Of a stretch of 64,000 nt of DNA, positions 25,601-34,088 are shown piece after piece. The notes beneath the pieces are model-generated. The model was given only the letters and a program-made list of their open reading frames with translations. It had not been told where the DNA came from and did no database searches. How positions within the stretch are numbered: the stretch's first letter is position 1; every line of letters begins with the position of its first letter. The DNA lies in NCBI GenBank assembly GCA_033794685.1, contig JARAYZ010000001.1, one strand, 5' to 3'. Made by a program: the position numbers and the translations under genes. This DNA comes from Lentzea sp033794685. Lineage in GTDB: Bacteria > Actinomycetota > Actinomycetes > Mycobacteriales > Pseudonocardiaceae.

Positions 25601-28600
25601 GCTGCGGACGAGCGAGCCGACCACGTCGTACTCGAGCTTCGACTCGTTGCCGAGCGGGGACCTGACCTTCTCCAGCCGGTTGGCGGCGTTGTAGGAGTAC
25701 GTGGTCGTCAGGGTCTTCGCGGGCGAGCGTTCCAGCACGGTGCTCGTGGCGAGACGGCCGAACACGTCGTAGGTCGACTCGGTCCGCGCGTTGTTCTCGT
25801 CCACGGTGGACAGCAGTTCGCCCGCCCTGGTGAAGGTCCGCGCGACACTGCCCGCCGGGTCGGTGGTCTTCACCACGCGGCCCAGCTGGTCGTACTCGAA
25901 CGTCGTCGAGCCACCCCGCGAGTCCACGGCTTCGAGCACGTTGCTCATGGCGTCGTAGCGCGCGGTCGAGAAGCCCTCGATCGACTGCGACGCGCCGGGT
26001 GGCGTGTAGGAGGGCTGGTAGGACTTGACCGTCCGGCCGAGTCTGTCCACTTCGGACCGATGCACGACACCGTTGGCGTCCTGCGCCTGCTGCGACTCGC
26101 CGAAGGCGTTGTAGCCGACCCTCGTCACGGGCCGGACGTTCGCGGGGCTGTTCTCGGCGGTCACGACGGAGACGGTGGGCGAGGTCGTGCTGACCAGGCG
26201 GCCCGCAGCGTCGTAGGCCAGGTCGGTCGTGAACGCGGCGGCGTTCGCGCCCTGCTCGTTGCCGCGCGGTGGCACCACCTTGCGCACGAGGCCGCGCTGG
26301 TCGTACTCCCACGTGGTGCGCAGCTTGCCCGTTCCCAGGCTCACCTGCTCCGACGTGCGCCGCCCGAAGGCGTCGTAGCCGTAGTCGACGATCTCCGCCG
26401 TCCCGGTCTGCAACTCCCCCGCGTTGGAGGAGTTGCCGCTGCGGACGACCTGGGTGATGCTGCCGTTCAGGTCGTAGGCGAAGGCGGTGCGCCTGTTCAG
26501 ACCGGTGGGGTCGTCGGTGCTGGTGAGCGTGCGGCCGACGGCGTCGTAGGTGTACTTGGTGACGAGGTTGCCCGGCGCACGGCGTTCGACGAGGTTGCCG
26601 GCGCCGTCGTAGAAGTTCGTCTCCAGGTCGAGTTTCGGCGGCGCGCCGGTCCCCGTGTGCACGCCCAGCAACTTGCGCGACTGGATCAGGTCGTCGCCGT
26701 AGTACTCGCGCACCTCGGTGCGGTTCATGGCGTCCGTGCTGCGGATGAGCCGGCCTGCACGGTCGTAGCTGTTGCGCTGCACCACGAGGTAGCCGTTCGG
26801 CAGTGCCGGCGCGCCCTCCGGGTCACCGTTCCAGCCGCGCAGACGCACCTCGGAGACGGCATTGCGGGCCGTGTAGGCGAACTCGGTGCGAACACCGTTG
26901 CCGTTGACGACGAACGCGGTGTTGCCGAAGGAGTCGTACCCCAGCGAGGTCTCGCCGCCCTCGGCGTCCACCACCCGTTCCGGACGACCGCGCGTGTCGT
27001 GGTGCGTGAACGTCTCGCGGGTCGGGTCACCACCGGTGAGGTCGGCACGTGACACCTGCGTCCGGTTGCCGTCGGCGTCGAACACGACGGACGTCTGCAC
27101 GGTGTGGGTCTTGCCGGTGATCACGTTCGAGACACCGGGAGACGTGACGCGCACGACCCGCGACAGTTCGTCGTACTGGTAGGTCGTCTGCAGCCCGTTC
27201 GGATAGGCGTCCGAGATGCTCTTGCTCGTGATCCGGCGGCCCAGACCGTCGTAGGTCGAGAGCTGCCGCAGACCGGCAGGCGAACGGACCTCGGCCACGT
27301 CACCGTTGCGGTAGTACAGGTACGTCGTGGTGGCGCCCTTCGGGTCGCGGCTCGTCTTCACCAGACCGGAGGGCTCGTTGCCACCGCCGACGGCCGCGGA
27401 GTTGCCGTCGGTGTAGGTGTGTTTGACGGACGCGCTGTCCGCCGTCACCTGCTCCAGCAGCCGGCCCTTCTGGTCGTACGAGTACTTCGTCAGATAGGTG
27501 TTGTCGGTGGCGTTGGCCGACCGACCATCACGGTGCTCGAGAACCTTGTCGTTGCGCGGGTCGGTCAGGTCGGACGTGTTGAGGTAGTAGGTGTAGTAGG
27601 CGAACTGGCAGTCGCTGTCGCGGCGGCACGTCTTGCGGGACTTCACGTTGCCGCGGTCGTCGTGCGCCAGGACGACCTGGTTGCCGACCTCGTCGGTGAT
27701 CGTCGTCTGGAACCCGGCCTCGTCGTAGGTGAAGTTGCGCACGCCCTGGAACTCGACGTTCACGAAGCCGCCGCCGCCGGATACCGGGACATCGCAGAAA
27801 CTTCCGTCGGGCTGCGGCGCGCAGGAGGGGTCGCCGGGTGCGGGTGCGGGAGTTCCCGGTGGACGGTCCTCCCTGCGGGTGTCCATGCCCAGCGGCGAGA
27901 GGTAACGCAGGATGCGGCCGCGCAACGGGTCGAAGTCGTAGAAGTGGTGGCGGTCGCCGGGATCGGTGACCCTGACCGTGCGCACCGGGTTCTGCTCGTT
28001 GCCGGTGAACGCGGGCGCGCCGAAGCGCCACGAGCCGCCGTTGCGGTCGATCTGCTCGCTGACCCGGTCCCGGACCGTGTCGTAGCGGACCTCGCTCGCG
28101 ACCCTGCCGCTCGGCAGGGTCACCCCGGTGATCTGGGCACTCGGCATCTTCGCCGCCTGCACGTGGGCCTTGACCTCGTTGAGTCCCAACGGGTGCGCGT
28201 AGACCGCGGCCTCGTCGATCTCGCCCTGGAAGAACCACCTGGGCGTTCCCCACGCGGGGCCGGAGCTGTTGCCGGCGCCGAGCTGGCCGTGTTTCAGCGT
28301 CGCCGTCTGCACGTCGCCGGCGATGTCACCGATCCTGACGCCGTCGACGAAGAGGACCTGCGAGTTGACGTCCGCGCTGAGCACGACGTGGTGCCAGTTG
28401 CCGTCGTTGACCGCGCCCGGCGTCGTGATCGGTTCGGGCTGGGTGGCGGCGGTGGTGGCGAACCTGGCGCGCAACTTGCCGTCCGTGCCCACGTACATGC
28501 CGTTGAACCCGGCGTTCTCGGTGAACGGCTTGTCCTGGAAGGCCGCCAGCGGACCGGACTTCGTGGTCTTGAACCACAGTTCGACCGCCAGGCTGCGGTT

Positions 28601-31600
28601 CTTGCGGATGGCGTTGTCCGGCAAGGTGATCCGCGACTTCGTGCCGTCGAAGGACACCGCGCTGTCCGGTGAGCCCTGGGCCACGCCGGTCGCGCCGCGG
28701 GTGACGTCGACGTAGGTGGCCGCGTCGGCGCCCAGGTTGAGGCCGATCTGGCTGTGCGCCTTGGCCGAGCCGTCGGTCTCGCCCAGCGTCCAGTAGGACT
28801 CGGGCCTGGTGTCGAGGACCGTGCTGCGGTAGTGCGAACCCCAGCCGTAGGAGTAGCCGGTGCAGTTGCCCTTCGGGTCGCACACCTTCTCCAGCCTGCG
28901 CCCGCGGTCGGCCAGGTCGGTGGAGCCGGAGTAGGTGTAGGACCACTTCAGGTCGGTGCCGTCGACGGTCGCCTTGACCTCGGTGACGACGTCGCCGGTC
29001 CAGGTGAAGGACAGGGTGCGGCCGGACGCGGGGCTGCCCGCCGTCCTGAGCTTGCCGGTGACGCCGTCGTAGGTGAACTCGATCGTGCGGCCGGTGTTGT
29101 CGCCGATCTTCGACAACCTGCCGTCGGGGCGGAAGAAGTACCCGGTCGAGTTCTTGTCGACGAGGGTCCAGCCGCTCTCGTTGCGGAAGAACGTGGCGTA
29201 GCGGCCGGGCGGGGACGAGAACGTGCCGGCACCGTTGTGGCCGAAGCGGACCTGCTGGCCGTCGGGGTAGGTGACCACGGCGTTGCCGGAGCCGTCGGTG
29301 TCCTCGACGACGCTCATGTCGAACTGGGTGCTCCAGCCCGCGCCGAACGTCAGGTTCCGGCGGGGGTCGAGGCTGTTGTAGGTGCGGGCGACGCCGAGCG
29401 AGGGCCCGACACCGCCGACCGACAGATCGAGCGCACTGGTGCGGTAGTTGCCGACCTGCGCGTCCACCTCACCGGTGCTGCCGCTGTAGGGCGCGTTGCC
29501 GAGGTGCGAGGTGATCTCCGGCTGCGGCACGGCGGTGAGCAGGGTGCTGCCCTGCACCGGCTGGCTCTCCGCACCACCGGCGTCCTTGACGAACGCGTTC
29601 CACAGGTAGGTCTTGCTCCACTTCAACGCGCCTGCCGGCACCGTCCACGACTGGTTCGCGCTGTAGCCGGAGTCGGTGCAGGACTGGGCGTTGTCCTTGT
29701 CGCAGACCTTGAACCGGTACTGCAGGCCGGCGCCACCGTTGTCGATGTCGACGCCGTTGGCCCACAACGTCGGGCGCAGGGTCGGCGCCGAGTACCCGTT
29801 GGGCGGGTACTGCTCCTGCAACGCGGGCGGCACGTTCTGCATCTCGAGCCCCAGCACCGCTGGCGGGATCTGCTCGTCGACGAAGTACGCGTGTCCCTTG
29901 CGGTGCATGGAGAACTCGAACGTGTACTCACCCCAGTCGGCGGGTGGGAGGATCTTCGCCTCCAGCGAGACGGTCTGCCCGCGGCCGACATCACCAGACA
30001 GCACGGCGGAGTCGTTGACCTGCACCATGGGCGCGCCGCTGGCGGCGAACTGCCGATACGACAGCACGTACTCGCCGGGCGTCCACGTGGTGGCGCCCTT
30101 GTTCGTCACGCTGATGCCGATCGTGCCGGGAGCGCCGCCCTTGAGCAGCGCGGGCTTCGGCACCGGGCGGTCGAAGCGGTACTCGGCGTCGTACGGCGTG
30201 TGCGTGATCGACAACTTGGGCTTGTTCGCCGTCGCGTGCCCGTAGAACTTCTTCCAGCCGTAGACGTCGGTCTCGGAGGCCCGGACGGTGAGGCCGAAGT
30301 TGGCCTGCGCGCCCGTGACCCAGCGTTGCACCAGGTCGCGGCCGGCCGCGCCGAGGTCGATCGCCGCGGTCGACTGCGGGCAGTTGGACCGCGAGCTGCC
30401 CGGCGCGATGTGGCCGTAGGCGAACGACGAGCTCGCGAGCTCACCGCCGAAGGACGGGCCGGGGTAGGAGTACCTGGAGGCGAACCCGTCCCAGCCCTGC
30501 GTGACCGGGTGCACCGACACCGGCCGCGCCCCGCACGAGTACGACCACTCGTTGGTGATGCCGAGGGTGGCACCGAAGATCTTGTGGTTGCGCAGGTCGT
30601 TCTCGACGCCGGGGAACTGGAGGTAGGTCGCGGCGTTGATCCGCACGCCGTTGTCGACCACCGTGCCGGCCCTGAGCTGCGCGCCGTCCGAGTAGCTGGT
30701 GTTCGACGAGTTGCCGACGCGCTGCACGTACATGGTGTGGCCGGACTCCGGAGTGGTCACCGTCGGGTCGACCACGACCGGGTACTTGCGCGCCGGGTCC
30801 TTCAACCACGCGTCGTCGAGCGTCACGCGCAACGTCTGCCCGACCAGGTCGTACCGCACGCCCTGCGACTGCACACCACCGGCGGGGCCGTCGTGCGCGT
30901 CCACCATGAACCCCGCCGGCACGACGGCGACGACCTTGCCGTCCCTGCTCAGCTCCAGGTTGCCGTTGCTGATCCGCGGCGTGAGTCCCTTGAGGTGCAA
31001 CGGGAAGTCGAACGTGCGCGGCGTGTCCGCCGAGTGCAGGACGATGGACTCCTTGACCGTGCCGGCGCTGACGTCGAACCTGAGGTCGACCCGCGGCTGG
31101 ACGGCGGGATAGGTCACGGAGGAGCCGCTCACCCGACCGGCGGACGCGGCGGAACCTTGGAGGGAGAAGCCGAACTCGCGTTCGCCGTCGAGGGCGTAGC
31201 GGACGAGCGGCGCGGAGTTCGCCGTGGCGGCGAGCCGGATGTCGACGCTGTCCGAGGCGTTGCGCCAGCCGTTGCCCGCGGCGACCAGGTTCGAGTCGAC
31301 GGGTGCCCAACTGCCGTCGGGCTTGCGGTGGTTGACCGGCTCCTGGCTGACCTCGGTGGTCTCGGTGCCGTCGGCGTTGGCGAACGTGCGGCTCGTCCCG
31401 GTGCGCCGGTCGGTCAGCTCCTTGCTGGTGGCGGCGTCGAAACCGCGGACGTCGGCACGCGGCTTCTCGACGACCTCGGCGGGGTTGTCCTTCGCCGACG
31501 GTCTGTCCTGGCCCTTGACGGGCTGGTACTTCGCCTTCAGCGACTGGGGATCTGCCTTGTTCGCGGCGGTTCCGCCGTCCGCGGCGGCCGCCTCGCCCCA

Positions 31601-31792
31601 GTGCTGGCCGGGTCCCGAAGCGGGTCCCATCGCGTTGATGGTGCGCTGCAACGCTTCCGGGAAGACCTCGGCGAGCGCCGGGCCGGCGACCGAGAGCACC
31701 ATCACACCGGCGATGCCGACCAGGGCGGCACGTCGACCGCGCCGAAGTCCAGACCGTTTTTCAGGCACGCCAAAGAACCGTCGTTCAGCCAC
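22649..31792 (-). CDS. Secreted RHS/YD-repeat polymorphic toxin with C-terminal colicin E3-like ribonuclease domain
   Basis: A 3047-residue protein. GTG 31792 is chosen because GGGGGG lies 8 nt upstream and it opens directly on a signal peptide (about 1-41, twin-Arg-rich n-region, core ALVGIAGVMVLSVAG, ALA cleavage site). The order is: N-terminal beta regions with a DNRLRE-like domain (about 345-520), an Ig-like segment, RHS start (about 800), a LamG/concanavalin-like insert (about 1000-1205), many YD repeats to about 2610, and the RHS core end with NRYAYGLGSPVNYVDPTG near 2640. An Asn/Gln-rich linker follows (about 2710-2730), then a hydrophobic segment, then the toxin tip (about 2965-3047). 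The tip matches the colicin E3 16S-rRNA-cleaving domain (NIYEWDYENGTVEKY, GEFDPNDGRQLKPAD). Asp3009, Glu3016 and Arg3043 align with E3 Asp510, Glu517 and Arg545, but E3 His513 is Asn3012. Activity may therefore be altered or lost. It is coupled to the immunity candidate downstream. Confidence 0.9.
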   Translation of the reverse strand: MAERRFFGVPEKRSGLRRGRRAALVGIAGVMVLSVAGPALAEVFPEALQRTINAMGPASGPGQHWGEAAAADGGTAANKADPQSLKAKYQPVKGQDRPSAKDNPAEVVEKPRADVRGFDAATSKELTDRRTGTSRTFANADGTETTEVSQEPVNHRKPDGSWAPVDSNLVAAGNGWRNASDSVDIRLAATANSAPLVRYALDGEREFGFSLQGSAASAGRVSGSSVTYPAVQPRVDLRFDVSAGTVKESIVLHSADTPRTFDFPLHLKGLTPRISNGNLELSRDGKVVAVVPAGFMVDAHDGPAGGVQSQGVRYDLVGQTLRVTLDDAWLKDPARKYPVVVDPTVTTPESGHTMYVQRVGNSSNTSYSDGAQLRAGTVVDNGVRINAATYLQFPGVENDLRNHKIFGATLGITNEWSYSCGARPVSVHPVTQGWDGFASRYSYPGPSFGGELASSSFAYGHIAPGSSRSNCPQSTAAIDLGAAGRDLVQRWVTGAQANFGLTVRASETDVYGWKKFYGHATANKPKLSITHTPYDAEYRFDRPVPKPALLKGGAPGTIGISVTNKGATTWTPGEYVLSYRQFAASGAPMVQVNDSAVLSGDVGRGQTVSLEAKILPPADWGEYTFEFSMHRKGHAYFVDEQIPPAVLGLEMQNVPPALQEQYPPNGYSAPTLRPTLWANGVDIDNGGAGLQYRFKVCDKDNAQSCTDSGYSANQSWTVPAGALKWSKTYLWNAFVKDAGGAESQPVQGSTLLTAVPQPEITSHLGNAPYSGSTGEVDAQVGNYRTSALDLSVGGVGPSLGVARTYNSLDPRRNLTFGAGWSTQFDMSVVEDTDGSGNAVVTYPDGQQVRFGHNGAGTFSSPPGRYATFFRNESGWTLVDKNSTGYFFRPDGRLSKIGDNTGRTIEFTYDGVTGKLRTAGSPASGRTLSFTWTGDVVTEVKATVDGTDLKWSYTYSGSTDLADRGRRLEKVCDPKGNCTGYSYGWGSHYRSTVLDTRPESYWTLGETDGSAKAHSQIGLNLGADAATYVDVTRGATGVAQGSPDSAVSFDGTKSRITLPDNAIRKNRSLAVELWFKTTKSGPLAAFQDKPFTENAGFNGMYVGTDGKLRARFATTAATQPEPITTPGAVNDGNWHHVVLSADVNSQVLFVDGVRIGDIAGDVQTATLKHGQLGAGNSSGPAWGTPRWFFQGEIDEAAVYAHPLGLNEVKAHVQAAKMPSAQITGVTLPSGRVASEVRYDTVRDRVSEQIDRNGGSWRFGAPAFTGNEQNPVRTVRVTDPGDRHHFYDFDPLRGRILRYLSPLGMDTRREDRPPGTPAPAPGDPSCAPQPDGSFCDVPVSGGGGFVNVEFQGVRNFTYDEAGFQTTITDEVGNQVVLAHDDRGNVKSRKTCRRDSDCQFAYYTYYLNTSDLTDPRNDKVLEHRDGRSANATDNTYLTKYSYDQKGRLLEQVTADSASVKHTYTDGNSAAVGGGNEPSGLVKTSRDPKGATTTYLYYRNGDVAEVRSPAGLRQLSTYDGLGRRITSKSISDAYPNGLQTTYQYDELSRVVRVTSPGVSNVITGKTHTVQTSVVFDADGNRTQVSRADLTGGDPTRETFTHHDTRGRPERVVDAEGGETSLGYDSFGNTAFVVNGNGVRTEFAYTARNAVSEVRLRGWNGDPEGAPALPNGYLVVQRNSYDRAGRLIRSTDAMNRTEVREYYGDDLIQSRKLLGVHTGTGAPPKLDLETNFYDGAGNLVERRAPGNLVTKYTYDAVGRTLTSTDDPTGLNRRTAFAYDLNGSITQVVRSGNSSNAGELQTGTAEIVDYGYDAFGRRTSEQVSLGTGKLRTTWEYDQRGLVRKVVPPRGNEQGANAAAFTTDLAYDAAGRLVSTTSPTVSVVTAENSPANVRPVTRVGYNAFGESQQAQDANGVVHRSEVDRLGRTVKSYQPSYTPPGASQSIEGFSTARYDAMSNVLEAVDSRGGSTTFEYDQLGRVVKTTDPAGSVARTFTRAGELLSTVDENNARTESTYDVFGRLATSTVLERSPAKTLTTTYSYNAANRLEKVRSPLGNESKLEYDVVGSLVRSTDAAGVVSSLGYDLAGRRIKVADGAGRATFTGYDQAGRVESIRQLGVTGALVSRSTFVHDAAGNLTTATDPLGRKSTYSHDALNRTTGQVEPVSDTESITTSFGYDSAGNRTRLVDGRGNRTAYTYNTFGLPESTIEASTAEHPALADRTWTTSYNAAGDPVAERAPGGVVRTRTFDAMGRLKKETGSGAEAATADRGYDYDVLGRLVASSGVDGTDTFTYNDRGLPLTSSGPGGTGSREYDDDGNLTSRTDASGTSRYTYLSGRTQSVQDGVTGLTQTFGYDTAGLLKSLNMGNGRTRTFEYDDGARLSKDTVAGAASIAYTYDRASRVATKTSTGTASAGQQTYDYDHSGRLKSWTSPAGTVAYGWDAAGNRTRVGDAQSTYDERNRLRTENGAVVSHNARGGVTSRAGTTAAFDAFDRMVRQGSQTYSYDSLDRVAKRNDKSFQYNGMSGAVVSDGTSVYGRDAAGALLAVGQGSDKKLAVSDNHGDVVGSLDPAGAMTSLADSTAYDPFGVVTSGAKRSVGFQGEWTDQATGSVNMAARWYNPGSGGFQSRDSWTLSPSPSGMANRYAYGLGSPVNYVDPTGHNPCHAFAGGNPCGDDDGGGGFCLVYFWICAGWFGDGNIGSGTGSGDEPGGGGDPGNGKDPGNNRNKNNNKNSNQQRNQQQADPSINARQQAQDYGRRNPLPVPEALTQPSFGGDRTPPVSSAPQIKSHLAGDYANPVGDVNSSYAALYAGMIEQNGPIVQNVSGSLQSPLRLTEEPANSDTSPEAELLSKCYRVDPSLPPDVALMCAHELLQGSIPPGTTLHEGVCDDVWSCLGAGFGEVGSFLYGLTTLSDAEDCSGGSTFACVMLGVGVLPFGMFGKGVGKLVPDEVLSGLADMFGFAKKQKNPRPGAGQRQYPPPNKKLPAFPDIKPSKKKTTVKGGGKLRERWKDDDGNIYEWDYENGTVEKYNKKGKHQGEFDPNDGRQLKPADNERTVEP

Positions 31793-32001
31793 GTTGAAAT
31801 CCCCCCAGAATTCCACCCAGTGCGCCCAGCCCGGCACCTGCCGGTGCGAGCTCGACGCAGCGGTCAGCATGGGACTCGGGGCAAGCGAACGCAAGACCCC
31901 TTGCGGTGAACGGGGTGCACGCAGCATGCTTCCAGCGCTGTGCACGGGCCGTTGGCAAGGCACCGGCGGCGCCACAACTTCACAAAACTTCCTGGGGGAA
32001 C
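31793..32001. promoter_or_regulatory. Divergent control region between the RHS and lectin genes
   Basis: A 209-bp region that must hold promoters for the minus-strand RHS gene and the plus-strand lectin pair. Both starts have long G-run Shine-Dalgarno sequences (GGGGGG before 31792 in the minus sense; GGGGG at 31994-31998). A short AACTTCAC.. stretch precedes the first lectin start, and a similar CAACTTCACGCACCTGGGGG stretch precedes the second lectin gene. No clear -35/-10 pair was identified. Confidence 0.4.
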
Positions 32002-34011
32002 ATGATGCGGCCTTCGCTGTCGCGAAGAAGAAGCACGTCCATCGCCGTGGCCGTAGCCGTTGTGCTCGGCACCGCGGTGGTGCCGAACACGGCCACAGTT
32101 GCACAAGCGGCCGACGACTACCTGACGTGCAACTCCGAGGCGCTCGTCTTCTCCGTCTACCCCAACGGCACGCTCTGGCTCTACCCGCACCAGGAGCCGG
32201 AAACCGGTGCCCCGCAGTGGTCCCAGTGGACCGAGATCGGCTCCGGCTGGGATTCCAGGGCGTTCGGCGGCCGCGACCGCCGGGTCTACGACGTGAAGCC
32301 GGACGGAACGCTCTGGCGCTTCCGGCTGGACCCGAACACCGGCTGGGAGGACGGGGGCGCGGGGCGCCAGATCGCCACCGGCTGGCAGGACCACGCCGAC
32401 CCGAACTTCAAGAACCGCGTCACCGTCGACTCGCTCGGGCACTTCTACCTGGTGGACAAGCAGGGCAACCTGCACTGGCGCAGCTACGACGAGCCGAACA
32501 ACACCTGGAATTCCACGATCCTCGACACGGGCTGGGATCAGTACGACCTCATCGCGGCAGCGGGCAACGGCGTGATCTACGCCCGCAAGCCGGGTGCCGC
32601 CGGTGAGCTGCACCGCTACCGCTACCACGCGCCGTCGCAGCGCTGGCTCCAGTACGCGAAGCCGGTCGGCTTCGGCTGGCAGATGTTCAACCGCGTGTTC
32701 TCCCCCGGCGGCGACGTGCTGTACGGCGTCAGGCCCGACACGGGCCAGTTGCTCTGGTACCGCTACAACGAAACGGCCAACACCTGGCAGGGCGACCCGG
32801 TCACCCAGCTGGGCAGGGAGGTCGGCAGCGGCTGGCACGACGACCTGTCGGTGTTCGCGTCGAGCGACAACTGCTCCCGCGTCACCGAGCCGAACCCGGA
32901 CCGCCCGGTCGTCCCGCGGAACCGCCTGGCCGCCGCGGCGCTCACCAAGACGTCCAACGGACACCTGCAGTACGCCTACGTCGCGGACGACGGCAGGCTC
33001 GTCCACGCCGAGGTTCAGGACATCTACAACGTGGGACCCAACGGGTTCCAGGCGTTCCCCGGCCACACGAACTTCACCGGCGTCCCGTCCGTCGTGGACA
33101 ACCAGAACGGTTCTCTGCGGATCGCCGCGCACACCGAGGACTCGGAAGCCCGCGGTGCTTTGCAGGCACAGCCGGGAAGTCCGTTCGGCAACATCGTCAG
33201 CCTCGCCGGCTGGATGCAGTCACCACCACAACTCGTGCGCACCGCCAACGGCCTCGTCTCGTACGTGGCCGTGGACAAGGACGGCTTCCTCTGGACGCGG
33301 TCGCAGAAGACCCCGAACGGCCGCCTGCTCCCGTGGCTGCAGGTGAAGGGCCAGTCGTTCCAGACCGGCGCACCCCGTCCCACCGGCCAGATCTCCGCGG
33401 TGAACACCGGCAACACCATCAAGGTCGTCGCGCTGCGCACCGACGGCACCTACGGCACCGCGGCGATCTCGCCGACCACGGAAACCGTTGTGTGGCAGAA
33501 CAACGGCGGCACGGGTAACACCGGACCCACCACCGCGGTCGCGCTGGACGGCGACGTCCTGCAGCTGTTCGCCCGGCGCTCCGACGGCAAGATCTACACC
33601 CACAGTTCGGCGGCGAACGGCACCTGGACGCCGATCCTCGGTGATCTCACGCCCGGCGGTGTCAAGGCGGCAGGCCCGCCCGCCGCCGTCCTGGCGCCCA
33701 GCGGCACGCTGGAGGTGACCGTCCGCGGCGACGACGGCTTCGTCTACCGCACCGGCCAGAAGGTTCCGGCCGCGACGGCGTGGTGGGACTGGCACGAGAT
33801 CACCGGGTACGCCGACGAGACCGACGTCGACCCGAGCATGTCCCGCGCCAAGGGCCTCACCCAGGACACCTGGGTCATCGCGTTCCGCACGGCGCAGGGC
33901 GTCCCCAAGCTGCGCCGGTTCGAACCGACGCCGGCCGGTCAGACCGCGGCGGCCCGTTCCGCGGCCGGCGACGGCAAGGGCTCGTTCATCGACGTTCCGC
34001 TGAGCCGCTAG
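32002..34011 (+). CDS. Secreted tachylectin-like double beta-propeller protein (lectin A)
   Basis: A 669-residue exported protein. The start is ATG 32002 (ATG 32005 possible) behind GGGGGAAC. The signal peptide spans about 1-36 (RRRSTSIAVAVAVVLG..., AQA site). Residues about 38-295 form a tachylectin-2-like propeller with repeated YPNGTLWLYPHQEP, KPDGTLWRFRLDP, DKQGNLHWRSYDEP and LHRYRYHAPSQRWLQY blades. Residues about 310-650 form a second propeller of the PLL/lectin type (SNGHLQYAYVADDGRLVH, VDKDGFLWTR, LFARRSDGKIYTHS, VRGDDGFVYRTG). Cys43 and Cys291 bracket the first propeller and could close it by a disulfide. Family members bind GlcNAc/GalNAc-type sugars. Paralogue of the next gene. Confidence 0.85.
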   Translation: MMRPSLSRRRSTSIAVAVAVVLGTAVVPNTATVAQAADDYLTCNSEALVFSVYPNGTLWLYPHQEPETGAPQWSQWTEIGSGWDSRAFGGRDRRVYDVKPDGTLWRFRLDPNTGWEDGGAGRQIATGWQDHADPNFKNRVTVDSLGHFYLVDKQGNLHWRSYDEPNNTWNSTILDTGWDQYDLIAAAGNGVIYARKPGAAGELHRYRYHAPSQRWLQYAKPVGFGWQMFNRVFSPGGDVLYGVRPDTGQLLWYRYNETANTWQGDPVTQLGREVGSGWHDDLSVFASSDNCSRVTEPNPDRPVVPRNRLAAAALTKTSNGHLQYAYVADDGRLVHAEVQDIYNVGPNGFQAFPGHTNFTGVPSVVDNQNGSLRIAAHTEDSEARGALQAQPGSPFGNIVSLAGWMQSPPQLVRTANGLVSYVAVDKDGFLWTRSQKTPNGRLLPWLQVKGQSFQTGAPRPTGQISAVNTGNTIKVVALRTDGTYGTAAISPTTETVVWQNNGGTGNTGPTTAVALDGDVLQLFARRSDGKIYTHSSAANGTWTPILGDLTPGGVKAAGPPAAVLAPSGTLEVTVRGDDGFVYRTGQKVPAATAWWDWHEITGYADETDVDPSMSRAKGLTQDTWVIAFRTAQGVPKLRRFEPTPAGQTAAARSAAGDGKGSFIDVPLSR

Positions 34012-34021
34012 TTGTCTCGGA

Positions 34022-34046
34022 GGGTGCCCGGCTGGTCCGGGCACCC
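34022..34046 (+). terminator. Hairpin between the two lectin genes
   Basis: Perfect 10-bp arms GGGTGCCCGG and CCGGGCACCC with a 5-nt loop, 11 bp after the stop of lectin A and 43 bp before the start of lectin B. It may be a terminator or a partial attenuator within a two-gene operon. Confidence 0.6.
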
Positions 34047-34088
34047 CTGTCGTCCGCGATCGTCAACTTCACGCACCTGGGGGAAATC

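Noticed and set aside
23174..31909. Very long plus-strand frames antisense to the RHS gene
   Set aside because: They are composed of Arg, Val, Gly and Asp in the pattern produced by GC-rich antisense frames; the minus strand carries clear YD repeats, signal peptide and toxin motifs.
31793..32104. N-terminal extension of the RHS protein to 32104
   Set aside because: The extra residues have no signal peptide features and overlap the first codons of the divergent lectin gene; GTG 31792 has an excellent Shine-Dalgarno sequence and opens on the signal peptide.
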